A DNA stretch of 64,000 nucleotides from Cheilinus undulatus. Taxonomy: Eukaryota; Chordata; Actinopteri; Labriformes; Labridae. Location of the stretch: NCBI RefSeq assembly GCF_018320785.1, contig NC_054872.1, forward strand, positions 43,202,551-43,266,550, in the 5' to 3' direction. The position numbers and the translations under genes were made by a program. Every line of letters begins with the position of its first letter. The first letter of the stretch is position 1. Below are positions 10,307-22,900 of this stretch, piece by piece. The notes below the pieces were generated by a model that ran no database searches, was not told where the DNA came from, and worked only from the letters and a program-made list of their open reading frames with translations.

Positions 10307-13300
10307 ATGACAAGTCTGCTCGCCGTGCTGACCCTGCTGGCTGTGTTGTCTGGTGGTTTTTGTCAGAACAGACTGTACAGGTCCGTCCTTTCTGTGACCA
10401 ATGGAGGGCAATGGGGAGACTGGTACAATGTTGAGATGTGTCCGGAGAACTACTATGCTATCGGCTTCAGTCTGAGGGTAAATAAACAAGGCTTTTACAC
10501 CAAACTTTGCAGCTGCTTCATTAAAATAAGACAACAATAAGAAAACAAACTCATCAACAAGATAAGAAGCCTGTTAATCAGACCTGTTTGTGTCCTCAGG
10601 TGGAGGGCGGCCAGGGAGATGGTGATGACACCGCCCTGAACGGGATCCGTCTCTACTGTGCTGCAGAAAACCGCCATGGATTTGTCCACACTGTTGAGTC
10701 TAACAGTGGCTTGTAAGTTGTCAAAAATTATATCATTCAGCTTATTGTCATAAATATATACATTGTCATTAACGATGAGTTAACTGTTCTGCTGCTGACT
10801 TATTTAAAAATCGTATATATACTAATACTCGATCGATTCTTTTGTCGATTAATCGAGTAATCTAATAAGAAATATTAATTTTTTAATAAATCAGTCATTT
10901 TTGCTCATTTAAGAGCAATAGTACTAGACAAATGAAAAAAAGTAGATGGATCCCCAAAATGAACTACAGTTATTAAAGTTAAAAGGAAAGGAAGGCTATT
11001 TTTTTTTTTTTTAAATATACTTACGTGATAGTTGGGGCTCCCTAAATTGTGGGTGCTAACACTTTATTTCACTTTACCACTAAGTTACCCCAATCAGAGG
11101 GGCACCAAATCATATAACATCCTCTTCTTAATGCATGAGTGTAATATTCCACATTCTAGCAGGAAAGAGAGCTCCATGATTCACACAATGGTCTGATGAT
11201 GCCTGAAAGCTGTACTTTTGTGGCAGTAACATGTTTCTATTTGACTGCTATCCATTAATTATCAATATGTATTAATGCTTCTGTTTGTCAAAGGCTTTAT
11301 AAAAATGGACTGTAACCAATATGTGGTGCTGCTGAGTTATGAATAAATCATAATTAAATTTATGACAAGCGCATGAAGAAGTGAGAAAGAGAGGACACCA
11401 AAACAGCTCTTAAATCATGAAGCTTGTCGGTGCTCTGTATAACTGCTGGGTCAATCAGTGAAGGTTTTGAATTCTCCTGAAGTCTGCAGAGACAAACTGA
11501 CCGCTGTCTCATATGAGGAAGTCTTGCAGGTTGTGCTTAAACTCTGAGAGCTGCATAATTTCACCCATGGAAACTTTGTTTTTCATGATTTAAACCTTTC
11601 ATTATGACACTGCACCGCTACAACATTGGCTTAGTGCTGTATTTGCCATAATGTCAGGGCCTAACCTTGCAAAGCAGACGAGTACGCCCATTTCCATGTT
11701 TCTCACTGGCGAATTCATCTTACAAAGCTCCCGTCTGAACCGTTTGGGCCCAGTTAGAAAGTGACAGGACCAATCAGTGATGAGGGGCAGTACTTTCAGG
11801 TGTGGCAGAGTCATGACGTAAGCAAGCAGCAACAAGAGGTTGGTGCAATTATGGCAGAAGACATTAGCATGGATGCTGCTAAAGCGCCAGTTTTATAAGA
11901 AATTGACGACATTTCTTCGTTTTAAAAGGACAAAGAACAGCAGTAAATTGTTTCCTTTTTGAAAACAACTAAAGTTGTGTACTGACATGTCTACAGTTGC
12001 CGTGGTTCGTGATATGCAGTTCTCTATGGAGTTTGCACCTTCGGTAGGGGCGCAGCTTGACAGTGGCTATGTCACGTGTTTTGTTGCTCTTATTGGCCCT
12101 TAAAGATGTGACAGACAGAACGTTCATCCAATCACCCTTAGAGTTTTTTTCAAAGGATCTGCCATTTCCCAAATGCTGTCTGAGTGGTTTTCCAGATGGA
12201 TGTGTGAAACATCTGGCGTGTCAGATTAGTCAGGGCCAGTGGATAAGTAAAAGACGAAGGACCTTCAACATCACTGCATCAACTTCTCTTCCCTCATGGC
12301 TTTCATGCCTTGCATCGTGCATGTTACGTTATAATAACCAAGCGTCATGTCTGGAGGAGTCCAGGCACCACTCATCACCTGGCCAATACCATCCCTACAT
12401 TGAAGCATGGTGGTAGCAGCATCATGCTGTGGGGATGTTTTTGGCAGCAGGAACTGGGAGACTGGTCAGGGTCGAGGTAAAGATGAATTCAGCAATGTAC
12501 AGAGACATCCTTGGTGGTAACCTGCTCCAGAGCGCTCTGGACCTCGGACTGAGGCAAAGGTTAATCTTTAATGTGTTAACTTGAATTCATTTGCACTGCA
12601 CTATTTTTTGGTTGCACACGCCCTTGATCCATCCTGTAGTTTGCGAGATCAGGAAGCAGTGCCATTGTGATGTTTGTAGCAAGCGAGCAGAAATGTATGA
12701 AGACTTAATGGATGAGACTTAAGTTGTTTGCACTGACTGTCGACATAAACTGAAGCTTAAACATGTTCATACATTAGCCTTCAGTTCTGAGGGTAAAATA
12801 ATACATCACCTGACCTGTCAAGATTGAAAGTGTGGGTTAAAGATGTTAAATGTCCTTCTGTTTCTCAGGAGTTTCTCCTCACATTTTGGGTTTTATCCTA
12901 ATTTTTCCTCGGTACTTCTATGTATTTCCCTCTCTTCTCTCTAGCTGGGGTGGTTGGACCAGTGCTCAGTACTGCGACGGTGGCGTGCTCACTGCCTTCC
13001 AGCTCCGAGTTGAGGCTCCTGTTGGAGGCGGTGATGACACTGCTGCCAACAACATTAGGTTCCGTTGCAGCAGCAACCCCACACTGGAGGGGCAAGGCAT
13101 GGGCTGGGGAGATTATGGTGGATGGAGTGAGACGTGTACCAATGGAGGAATCTGCGGCATCAAGACCAAGGTGGAGGGACGGCAGGGTGGGGGGGATGAC
13201 ACTGCCCTCAATGATGTGCGCTTCTACTGCTGTGACAGAAAAAGTAAGACATAGTAAAAAGGAGTTTTGAAGAGTTTCAAGAGTTGTATACACATTGGAT

Positions 13301-14005
13301 CTTTGTCATAGTGCCTGCCCTCATGTGGACATCCACCTCCTGGGTCTGGATTCATTAAGATCTGAAGCTGACTGAAAAAAAAAACCCAAAAAATAAAAAA
13401 AAAAAAAAAAAAACATTGCAGGTCTTAACACCGTTATACACCAACATTACTGTCTTTGTCCAATGGGCCCACCCACCATGTTCATATTACAAAGATAAAA
13501 GCTCACACCATTATGAGGAGAGGTGGTTTACATTTTGAAACAAGCAGAAATAAAACATTTTTTGTGTTTTAGTTAGTCATAATGGGTATATATAGGTTTA
13601 AACCAAAAGCATAAATCTAGGATGAACCATATCTTGGTTAAACTCTTCATGACTCTGGGCCCAATAAAGCTTTAACCTTTTCCAACCCTTGCAGGCAGCC
13701 TTGCTATTGCCACTGTTACTACATCTGAAGATGACATATAGGGGATCACATTGTCCCCACATCTGCAACATTAATAGTGAAGGTGAAAAGTCAAGAGGGA
13801 GCTAATGCCACAACTGTGAATGCCACTGTGAATGTAGCTGGTGGAAATCTAACATCCTTATCCTGTTAGGATATAAAGAAGTCATTTTATTAACAAAAAC
13901 ATCCAAAATGTACTTAACTCAGGCAAACCAAATAAATATATCACTGCTTTTGTAATTTGAAGTATTTGTTTTTCCTTCTTTTTCTTCACAGTGAACAACA
14001 AGTGA
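10307..14005 (+). CDS. vmo1: Vitelline membrane outer layer protein 1 homolog, copy A
   Basis: Four exons fit: 10307-10477, 10600-10712, 12945-13243 and 13992-14005, all GT-AG, giving 198 residues. Residues 1-20 are a signal peptide ([20 protein letters not shown]). Three internal repeats follow with the VMO1 hallmarks: [69 protein letters not shown] and [14 protein letters not shown]. In birds this secreted beta-prism protein is part of the outer vitelline membrane; the role in fish is less clear. The last exon adds only MNNK. Reading through the donor instead would stop at 13254 and give 197 residues, so the C-terminus is uncertain. In the second repeat a Pro of the usual CP pair is D here (CDGG), where copy B has CPTG. 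Intact and probably functional. Confidence 0.93.
10713..12944. other. vmo1 copy A intron 2
   Basis: A 2.2-kb intron. It holds a plus-strand Tc1 relic at about 12380-12560 and a stretch at about 12560-12745 that copy B lacks. Copy B has about 230 extra bases at 48273-48500. The remainder is shared non-coding sequence. Confidence 0.6.
12380..12560 (+). mobile_element. Tc1-family transposase relic in vmo1 intron 2, copy A
   Basis: Broken frames read [18 protein letters not shown], then TGRLV, and [17 protein letters not shown]. These are the block between the first and second catalytic Asp of Tc1 transposases. The same relic is in copy B at 49665-49835, so it predates the duplication. Confidence 0.75.
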
Positions 14006-14055
14006 GCCTGAGCTGACCTGACCAGTTTGATGGAGTGACTCTGCATCACCTTGAA

Positions 14056-14061
14056 AATAAA
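14056..14061 (+). promoter_or_regulatory. Polyadenylation signal of vmo1 copy A
   Basis: AATAAA lies 51 bases after the stop at 14003-14005. The matching place in copy B reads AACTAAAG, so copy B has lost this signal. Confidence 0.65.
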
Positions 14062-14099
14062 GATGACTGACAATAGTTAGACTATTGGTGCTGTGTCTT

Positions 14100-14640
14100 T
14101 CATAAGTTTTAACAACATAAATTTCTTCAAATGTTTGGTGTCAGTTTTTTTCTTTCTGGACAAAAAAAATCATCTTAGCTAAGTTATTTGGGAAATCAAT
14201 CTCTTTGAATGAGGTGTTGTCACCTTTAGCTGGAGAAAGATCAAGCAGTGTCTCTTCATATCAACAGCCACTTTAAGCTTCAGGTCATCCCATCATCACC
14301 TCTTATTAACATGAGCACAGTATGTTTTCATACTCAGCCTAATGAACCAATGAGCTTCCAGCAAAGTCATTTTAAGTGTAAGCTTTAAAGTTATTCCAGT
14401 CCATACTAATTTAAGAGACACAACCTCCAAATGAATAGTGAAATAAAGTTTAATGCTAAAACATCCAGGCATCCATTCCATATACTGCTTGTCCTATCCT
14501 GTATTGAGGGGGGCTAGAGCCAATCCCTGCTGTGACTAGACAAGTGTTCATGTGCACCCTGGACTTGTCGCCAGTCAATCCAAGGGCTGACAAACAACAC
14601 ACAATTCAGAGTCACAGATTAACAAGAGGGAACTCACACA
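14100..14640. other. Spacer downstream of vmo1 copy A
   Basis: No gene is seen. This stretch has no counterpart in copy B, which jumps from its vmo1 end (about 52140) straight to sequence matching 14870. It is either a copy B deletion or a copy A insertion. Confidence 0.45.
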
Positions 14641-15450
14641 GGCACAGTGGTAACATAACTCTCCACACAGAAAGGTCCTGAACCTTTGTCTTGTCAGTCC
14701 ACATAATATTTTTACAGAAGTCTCATCAAGATGTTTTTTGTCAAATGTGAGATGAGCCTTGGTCTTGGAGCTCTCCCATGGGTGCCATTTTTGCCCAGTC
14801 TCTTTCTTATTGTTGAATCATGAACTCTGACCTTAACTGAGCCAAGTGAAGCCTGCAGTTATTTAGATGTTGTTCTGGGTTCTTTAGTTACCTCCTGGGT
14901 GAGTCATCGATGCTCTCTTGGAGTCATTTTGGTAAGCTTGCCACTCCTGGGAAGGTTCACCACTGTTCCAAGCTTTCTCCATTTGTGGATAATGGCTCTC
15001 ACCATCATTCATCCCAAAGCCTTAGAACTAGCTTTGTAACCCTCTCCAGACTGACAGTTATAAATGACTTCACTTCTCATCTGTTCCTGAATTTGTTTTA
15101 ATGGCACCATAATGTGTTGTGTTTTGAGATCTTCAAGCCTACTTCACTTTGTCAGACAGGTTCTATTTGAGGGATTTCTTAATCAACAGGTCTGGCAGTA
15201 ATCAGGCCTGGGTGTGGCTGGTGAAACTGAGCTCAGCTGTCCACAAAATGTGGTTAATCAGATAAATTATGATTTAACAAGGGGCACACAGGGACAAGGT
15301 AGATTTTTTTATCCCTTAATGAATGAAATCATCATTGAAACCTGCATTCTGCATTTCCCTGAGATAGCTGTGAATTTGTTTTATGCACAGAACACTGAGG
15401 CATGTTTAGGGCCTTGCTCTGTTTCAGGCGAAAACATTCAATCAAATGAA
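14640..15450 (-). mobile_element. Tc1-family transposon relic, copy A
   Basis: The minus strand reads as the N-terminal half of a Tc1 transposase in broken frames: IQEQMRSEVIYN, SGEGYKASSKALG, IIHKWRKLGTVVNLPRSGKL, LQASLGSVKVRVHDSTIRKR and GKNGTHGRAPR. It spans the helix-turn-helix region and has several stops. Copy B keeps the portion matching 14870-15450. Confidence 0.85.
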
Positions 15451-17037
15451 TGACAGTTATTGGGAAAAACGGGGTCCTTTGTGCTTTTAAAGCTTAAATA
15501 ACAAATACCAAAGTGTTTATGGTTATATTGAGGCAAGTAAGTTAAATATAAAGATTGTGAAAATTTAATCTCAAAACTCTGAATATGCGCACATCAAGTA
15601 TAACATTTTTTTTTTTTTTTGTATGTGGAGTGAAATTATAGAACAGTTTGAATGCGGGGCTAAAGGAATATCCAAACAAACTGTTCAAAAAGCAGTATAA
15701 AGATTAAAACATTCTCGAGGCACATGAATGAAGAGTATGTTTGACTATCCCCAGGTGTTTAGTTTGTAATTAACTAATTAGTTTGTGTATTTTCTTTTTA
15801 ATTTTCTTTTGTATTTATTTCCCTTTTTTATTACCTACATTTTTTTTCTCTCTTTAAAAGCATGTCAAATTCCGATGGGCAAAAGAAGGCTTTAAATATT
15901 TTGGCATCACAATAACACAAAGCTCCTCTCAAGTGTACAAGGCTTATTAGAAGAAACTTATTTCTCAAAAATAATTTAGAAAGGTGGCAGCTGCTTCCTC
16001 TAGCTTTAATAGGCAGGATAGAGACAAGGGCCTCGTTTATGCATACACCAGAAATTTGGGTGTGTGCTTGTTTCCATGCACAGATTGGCTTTTTCAGTCT
16101 GAGCATTGGTGCACAACGCACTCAAATCCCACGCCAGGTCTGAGCTTGTGCTTGTAAGCAAGTTTCAAGGAAGCGGCAACCTCCAGTCCTGAAAAATGAA
16201 GCTAATACAGAAGTGCAAAACATCGCAATTATGGCAAGTGTCCACGTACACACCACAGGTTAAAAAGCTGTTTTTTACACATGAAATAAATTGGTTTACA
16301 GACTGGTTCAAAAAACAAAATGTGTCTGATTAGCTAATGTCTTCATGAGCACACACTGTGTGTGTGTGTGTGTGGGTATATTTTTTTGTGCCAAAATAGT
16401 TTCAATACATTTAGGAAAAACCTCCCTTTGCACTGATTGGCGCATCTCATTTGATTGACAGATAGTTGGACAGGCAGACACTACCTATCTGTCTACCAGA
16501 ATGGTAGCTAGTTTAGCTGACAGGAAATCAAGGTTAGTGGGCAGGCTCTTGTCTGCCATCAGGTTGATCCAAAGTTTGGTTGAGAAAGTGATGTCAGTAT
16601 GGAAGCTGCCATGGATTGGCTTCAAAAGTTGTTTGGGTCTGTTTGTAATCAAACGGCTGAGGTCACACACACTAGCGGAACAAATCAATGCCGGGCCGGG
16701 GTCTGAGCACATGACCAGGTCCTTTAAGCCCAATAAAGGTCACGGTAACATCGCTTTACAACACACACATGCCTGCAACAGCGGGGCTTACAAGCATTGC
16801 TACATTTTTTACACACAGTACACATTAGGCTACTTGGTCCATAATAAAACTACACAAATTCAAAGAAGTTCAGCACCACGGATAGCGACCATATCATTCT
16901 GACATCCACTTTAACTATTTCAACTAATGTGAGAACAGTAGGCTACTTTGTCAGTAGCTGTAAAGTTTAGTAAAATTGACACAGCGGCCCACATGTTTAC
17001 ATACAAACACAACATCAGTATGAAGTACTAGGCCTAC
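15450..17037. other. Non-coding spacer shared by both copies
   Basis: No gene is supported. It contains a T-run near 15606 and a TG microsatellite near 16359-16374. The identity between copies A and B changes abruptly at about 16270. Open frames in 16485-16902 are conserved between copies only because the copies are nearly identical there. Confidence 0.5.
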
Positions 17038-17350
17038 TCACCACTTTTTGAAGGGCATATGACTAGCCTTGCGCTGTATGTCCATTTTCTTTGCTCTGTC
17101 ATTCTCTATGGACAATATAGCAAGTCCTCTCAGTCTCAGTCTCTGGTTTTTAATGAGTTTTAACTTGGAGAATGAGTGCTCAGAGGTTGCAACGGTGACG
17201 GGTAGAGTCAAAAATAAAAGGAAGGCGGTACAAACCTCACTGAATGTAGAAGTTACTGCTGGGTGGTTGACAATGAGCATTTTTGCCAGATCCGCAACAG
17301 ACTTTTGCTTTGGAATATGGTCCCTGAAAGAGGTTCTAAAAGAAACCAGC
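17038..17350 (-). mobile_element. hAT transposase C-terminal relic, copy A
   Basis: The minus strand encodes a hAT dimerisation domain: FLTLPVTVATSEHSFSKLKL, then IKNQRLRLRGLAILSIEND. Only this C-terminal piece is present, so it is a dead fragment. Copy B has the same fragment with SER in place of SEH. Confidence 0.85.
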
Positions 17351-17465
17351 TAGCCAGGGAAGCTGGGGGCGACGTCCCGACTGTAGTACTCACTAGGCCG
17401 ACAGGCAGCTTGGTGTAACTCCTCATCTCGTGCTTGCAGCAGTGTGTTGGGGTGAATTGCCTCAA

Positions 17466-18540
17466 ACATTTGATTTGATTTATTTATTTTGCACATTTTA
17501 AAATACAACAAAACATAACAGCAATAACAAAAATGGATGGACATTACCAATCAGCAATTAAATTTAAAAAGCATGCCAGGGAAATCCCAAAAAAACCCTC
17601 TAGGGGCTTGAAGAGGAGGGCTCCTCAATATAACAGTAAAACTTTTAACTAAAGAAAGAGAGAAAAAAAAAACAAAACAAAAAAACAAAAGACAAAAACA
17701 ATCAAGAAAGAAAAAAGGACGTCAAGACACATACAAAAAACAAAAACAAATAAACAACAACAAAAAAAAACAACAACAAAAAACAGAAGCTAAGTAGAAA
17801 ACAGGAACAAAATTTAAAAAAAAAACTAGAACAACACAACGACAAAAAATACAAATAACAGTCAGATGATGGATTATTCACATAGTAGTAAGTTTTTGAC
17901 AGAATTTTTAAATGACCATGGGGAAAGTTCGACAAAGTGAGGAGGAAGTGAATTCCATATACTGGGACCCCTAGATGTTATATTAAATTGTGATGAAGTG
18001 CTACGTGTTGGAGAGCTGTATGGGTAGGATAATTATGAAACAGATTATTGGCTTTAAAAAAATTATTAAAAAATGGTGGGAGTGTTTTATTTAATGAACC
18101 ATGTACAAATTGAGCAAATTGGAGTTTATTAATTTGATAGATATTAAGTATACCAAGTTTGCAGAACAAGGGTATTGAATGACTTCTTGGAGCTGAGAAG
18201 GTAATAATTCTCACTGCTCTCTTTTGCAAGCGAAAAATTGGTTCCAGTTTAGTTTGGTGAGTCCTGGCCCAGGCAATATTGGAATAACTAATAAAAGGAT
18301 AAATCATTAAATAATAAAGATTTACCGAGACTTTCATATTTAGGAGATAACGAATTTTTCCAATTATTCCAATATTTTTGGCAATCTTTGATGTAATGAG
18401 TGAGATATGAGGCTTCCAGGATAAATTTTCATCAATAATTACACCAAGAACACGAGTTGATTTGACATTAGTTACTGGGACATTGTCAATCAACACAGTT
18501 ATATCTATAGGATCCTTTTTCAGACTTTGACCAAATAAAA
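17466..18540 (-). mobile_element. L2/CR1-like LINE 3' fragment, copy A shared
   Basis: A 172-codon minus-strand frame (18496-17978) encodes the C-terminal third of a LINE ORF2 protein: STRVLGVIIDENLSWKPHIS, then YLMIYPFISYSNIAWARTH, LQKRAVRIITFSAPRSH and NKLQFAQFVHGSLN. A TGATTT-type 3' tail lies at 17469-17485. It is 5'-truncated and lacks endonuclease and RT core. It predates the duplication because copy B has it at the same place. Confidence 0.9.
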
Positions 18541-19100
18541 TAAAATTTGTTGATTTTGAACCATTTTGCGATTTACATGTTCACAGTTCCATTTAAACTG
18601 GTGAATCTTTGGGACACTTGCTGCCAACAACAATGTCAGGTTCATCTCCAGGACGACGAACAAGATATGTGTCCAGTTTTTGTAGTTTGGCTTCTCCCTG
18701 CTCTCTTTTTTCCCTTTCTCTCCTTTTTTCGCTCCACTTTTATGGTGATATGAACTGCTGCTCATGTTTAGCTTCATATGTTAAAATGCTCCACCTAGCT
18801 TGCGCTCTGTTGACAAGTGACTTATGATAACGTTGGTGGACGGTTGATGACTATTTTACCCAAAATACACTTGGAGACAATGTCTGCTTGTAAATTTACA
18901 CATGGTAAAGTTAACTGTGAGAGTGAAAAATGAAGCCAGTCATGCAGCACAACATTTTATTCAATATTTTACACCCAACTATAGTATTCAGTGTTGTAAA
19001 CTTTTTACCAACCATGACTCATCCTGACTGGGGCAACCTATATAAGCCCACACATATCCAGTGCTCTTCTTAACGGTGATTAGAAAGTTATTAAGATCAG
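18540..19100. other. Spacer between L2 relic and GC-rich block
   Basis: Non-coding in my reading. It contains a TATATAAG motif near 19039, but no associated gene is visible. Confidence 0.35.
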
Positions 19101-19103
19101 CCC

Positions 19104-19235
19104 GTGGAGTGTACTGCTTCCGCGAACCCGGGCCCACAGGGGAGGGACCCGTTTCCCCCGGCTCCTCCGGGCCCCTCCTCGGACCCGGGCCAGGGGAGTG
19201 CCACCCCCCCAGCCCCCCTGGAAACTCCGCCCCTG
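19104..19235. repeat. GC-rich block, copy A
   Basis: A sharp island of GC in an AT-rich region, rich in CCCGGGCC, CCGGCTCCTCC and CCACCCCCCCAGCCCCCC runs. Collagen-like frames on both strands are a composition effect. It is repeated in copy B at 56546-56677. Confidence 0.5.
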
Positions 19236-19237
19236 AA

Positions 19238-19355
19238 ATGGCCGATGCGGATATCAACAATGTGGATGCTTACTCAGCATCCACACTAATAAACAAAATG
19301 GTTGATGTGAATATCAATAGAGTGGATGTTTACTTAGCAGCCGCACTAATAATAA
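19238..19355. repeat. Two tandem 59-bp hairpin-bearing units, copy A
   Basis: Two diverged direct units starting ATGGCCGATGC and ATGGTTGATGT. The first contains a perfect 9-bp stem, GTGGATGCT-TACTC-AGCATCCAC. A third copy of the unit is at about 37615-37670, beside the lectin signal exon. Confidence 0.6.
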
Positions 19356-19873
19356 TCTATCCTTTATCAATAATAGAGAAATAAAACAATAGGCTATATC
19401 TAATAATAATGAATACTAGAGGGATAACTTCTAGAGCCATGACTCCTATTACAAATTGTACAGTATCAAAGCTCTGAATAATGTAAATAAAACAATATAT
19501 TAAATTATATATTAATTATAATTATAAAAGAAATAAGTATTTTTTTTATTTTATAGAGCTAGGCCTTGTACGAAGTGCCACTTCTTTGTCCTCTTACTTG
19601 TGTAGATTTATAGACTAGAACTATAACTGTGCTTTCACTGGAGTATAACATCCTGGTACTTTTATCCTTCTCTGATGCACCAAAGGGCCTGCCTCAGCTT
19701 ATTCAGGTAATGAACTGGTATAACATTCTTTTATGCACCCTCGATCAGAGGACCAACCTCTAATAGTCGTATTTCAGACACCCAACAGCACAAAGAACAG
19801 AAGAATGACTGCAGTAATGCACACTCCAAATAAACACAGAGAGACAAAATAGTTTTATCAGGCTGAAAAGATT

Positions 19874-19879
19874 TTTATT
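19874..19879 (-). promoter_or_regulatory. Polyadenylation signal of lectin copy A
   Basis: Minus-strand AATAAA (plus TTTATT) about 100 bases after the lectin stop codon at 19975-19977. It is conserved in copy B at about 57316-57321. Confidence 0.65.
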
Positions 19880-19974
19880 GATAATTTTTTTGTTCAGATA
19901 AACTGAAGCCTCATGTACGTATGTCTCAGACTCATATGAGTACATAAATCAGTGATGGCTAAGTTATTATGATC

Positions 19975-22900
19975 CTAATCCAGGACAGAACCATAAACTT
20001 CCACCTCACACAGGGTCAGGTACTCCTCTCTCAAAGGGATGTCGATGGTGATGTACCGACCATCCATCCCATTACACTGGAACTCAGCAGTACCACCAGC
20101 CGAGATGCTGTCAATAACAGCACACCTGGTGGAGGAGGAGAGATGATTGGTTAACTTAGGAGGAGAGATGATCGGTTAACTTAGGAGGAGAGATGATTGG
20201 TCAACTCAGGAGGAGGAGAGATGATTGGTCAACTCAGGAGGAGGAGATATGATTGGTTAACTCAGGAGGAGGAGAGATGATTGGATGACTCAGGAGGAGT
20301 TTAATTAATTAATTAATTAATTAATTGAAGTACCTGGGGTTGTTCATTCCATTGTTGTCGAGGGAATCTCCTATGTGAATGTCAGCTCCATCCAGGCGTG
20401 AGGCGACCGTGTTGCGGTTCGTTACCTTTACAGAAAATATTTTGTGGGTTTTGATCAGATCCAATCTCCACCAGGGGTTTATCATGCCTGTGGTGTGAGA
20501 GCAGGATCCAGCTTCCCATGAGCTGTCAGGATTCCCATCATTGGCATTGTATGCATTGCTATTAAAATCATAGGTTGATGACTGGGTGGCTTTTCCTTTG
20601 AGGGCAAGGTTCTCTCCTAAAAACAGAAACAAAAAATTATCACACACAGTATGTTTGATTTAACCCTAACCCCAAAGTAAGGTCAGAATAAATGGATGGG
20701 TTAAATACAGTGCCAATAAAAAGTAGTCACCCCATCTATAAGATTTCTACAAAGTAATGCCAGTTAGATAAAAATCTGTGATGTTATATAAGTGAGAACA
20801 TAAATATTTATCTCTTTATCTAATTCGACAGAGGTCCAGACAGTCAGTGCTAGCAGTCTCACAGTTAGTGAATGTGTCTCAGTGATTGTAGTATAAAGAC
20901 ACCTGACTCTGGAAGGTTCAGTCACTTGTCCATCAGTATTCCTGGCTACCATTACACTGTGAAGACAAAAGAACACTCAGAGAAAGGTGACTGAAAAGTC
21001 TAAGTTGGGGGATGGAGACAGAAACATCTCCAAGTCTCTGAACATCACCCAGAGTTCAGTTAAATCCATCATGAAGAAATGATGGAATATGTCACATGTG
21101 TAAATCTGCTAAGACAAGACACCTATGACTACTCTGAAGGAGTTCCAAGCTTCAGTAGCTGAGATGGGAGAGACTCTGCAGACACCAACTGTTGGCCGGG
21201 TTCTTCAAACTGTCCATTGGAGAGAATATCAGAGACAGGTTCTTTCTAACCACCTGTCCATCAAAGATGACAACAGTAATGATGGCGATTAACTGTACTA
21301 TATTGGCAGTGCTGGCAATGTATATAAGCAATTCTTATGTTAGCTTTAGTAGCTAAAATGTTGAGAAATGTAAATGACTGATGGGGATAATAGCAGCTTC
21401 TAGATTGACTTTAACTCTAGATCAATAAAGAGGACTGAATGTGTTAAAGCAGCCTCTAGATTGACTTTAACAATAGAATTAAAATGAGGACTGATGGTGA
21501 TAATAGCAGCTGTTAGATTGACTTTAACTCTAGAATTATAATGAGGAATGATGATGATAATAGCAGCTGTTAGATTGACTTTAACTCTAGAAGTATAATG
21601 AGGACTGATGGTGATAATAGCAGCCTCTAGATTGACTTTAACTCTAGAATTATAATGAGGACTGATGGTGATAATAGCAGCTGTTAGATTGACTTTAACT
21701 CTAGAATTATAATGAGGAATGATGATGATAATAGCAGCCCCTAGATTGACTTTAACTCTAGAATTATAATGAGGACTGATGGTGATAATAGCAGCCTCTA
21801 GATTGACTTTAACTCTAGAATTATAATGAGGACTGATGGTGATAATAGCAGCTGTTAGATTGACTTTAACTCTAGAATTAAAATGAGGACTGATGGTGAT
21901 AATAGCAGCCTCTAGATTGACTTTAACTCTAGAATTATAATGAGGACTGATGATGATAATAGCAGCCTCTAGATTGACTTTAACTCTAGAATTATAATGA
22001 GGAATGATGATGATAATAGCAGCCTCTAGATTGACTTTAACTCTAGAACTATAATGAGGACTGATGGTGATAATAGCAGCCTCTAGATTGACTTTAACAA
22101 TAGAATTATAATGAGGACTGATGGTGATAATAGCAGCCTCTAGATTGACTTTAACTCTAGAATTATAATGAGGACTGATGGTGATAATAGCAGCCTCTAG
22201 ATTGACTTTAACTATAGAATTATAATTAGGACTGATGGTGATAATAGCAGCTGTTAGACTGACTTTAACTCAAGAATTATAATGAGGACTGATGGTGATA
22301 ACAGCAGCCTCTAGATTGACTTTAACTCTAGAACAATAAAGAGGACTGAATGTGATAATAGCAGCCTCTAGACTGACTTTAACAATAGAATTAAAATGAG
22401 GACTGATGGTGATAATAGAAGCTGTTAGATTGACTTTAACTCTAGAATTATAAAGAGGACTGATGGTGATAACAGCAGCCTCTAGATTGACTTTAACTCT
22501 AGAACAATAAAGAGGACTGAATGGTGATAATAGCAGCCTCTAGATTGACTTTAACTCTAGAATTATAATGAGGAATGATGGTGATAATAGCAGCTGTTAG
22601 ACTGACTTTAACTCAAGAATTATAATGAGGGCTGATGGTGATAGCAGTAGCCTCTAGATTGACTTTAACTCTAGAACAATAAAGAGGACTGAATGGTGAT
22701 AATAGCAGCCTCTAGATTGACTTTAACTCTAGAATTATAATGAGGACTGATGGTGATAATAGCAGCCTCTAGATTGACTTTAACTATAGAATTATAATTA
22801 GGACTGATGGTGATAATAGCAGCTGTTAGACTGACTTTAACTCAAGAATTATAATGAGGACTGATGGTGATAACAGCAGCCTCTAGATTGACTTTAACTC

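Noticed and set aside
12898-13293. Antisense frames across vmo1 exon 3 in both copies
   Set aside because: They mirror the GC-richer vmo1 coding exon, lack independent signals, and the sense frame is a strong family match.
16485-16902. Conserved frames of 82 and 133 codons in both copies
   Set aside because: Opposite-strand frames of the same DNA, identical because the copies are nearly identical; no family or splice support.
18988-19260. Collagen-like Gly/Pro frames over the GC-rich block, both strands and both copies
   Set aside because: Explained by the CCCGGGCC composition; no Gly-X-Y regularity, splice context or conserved start.
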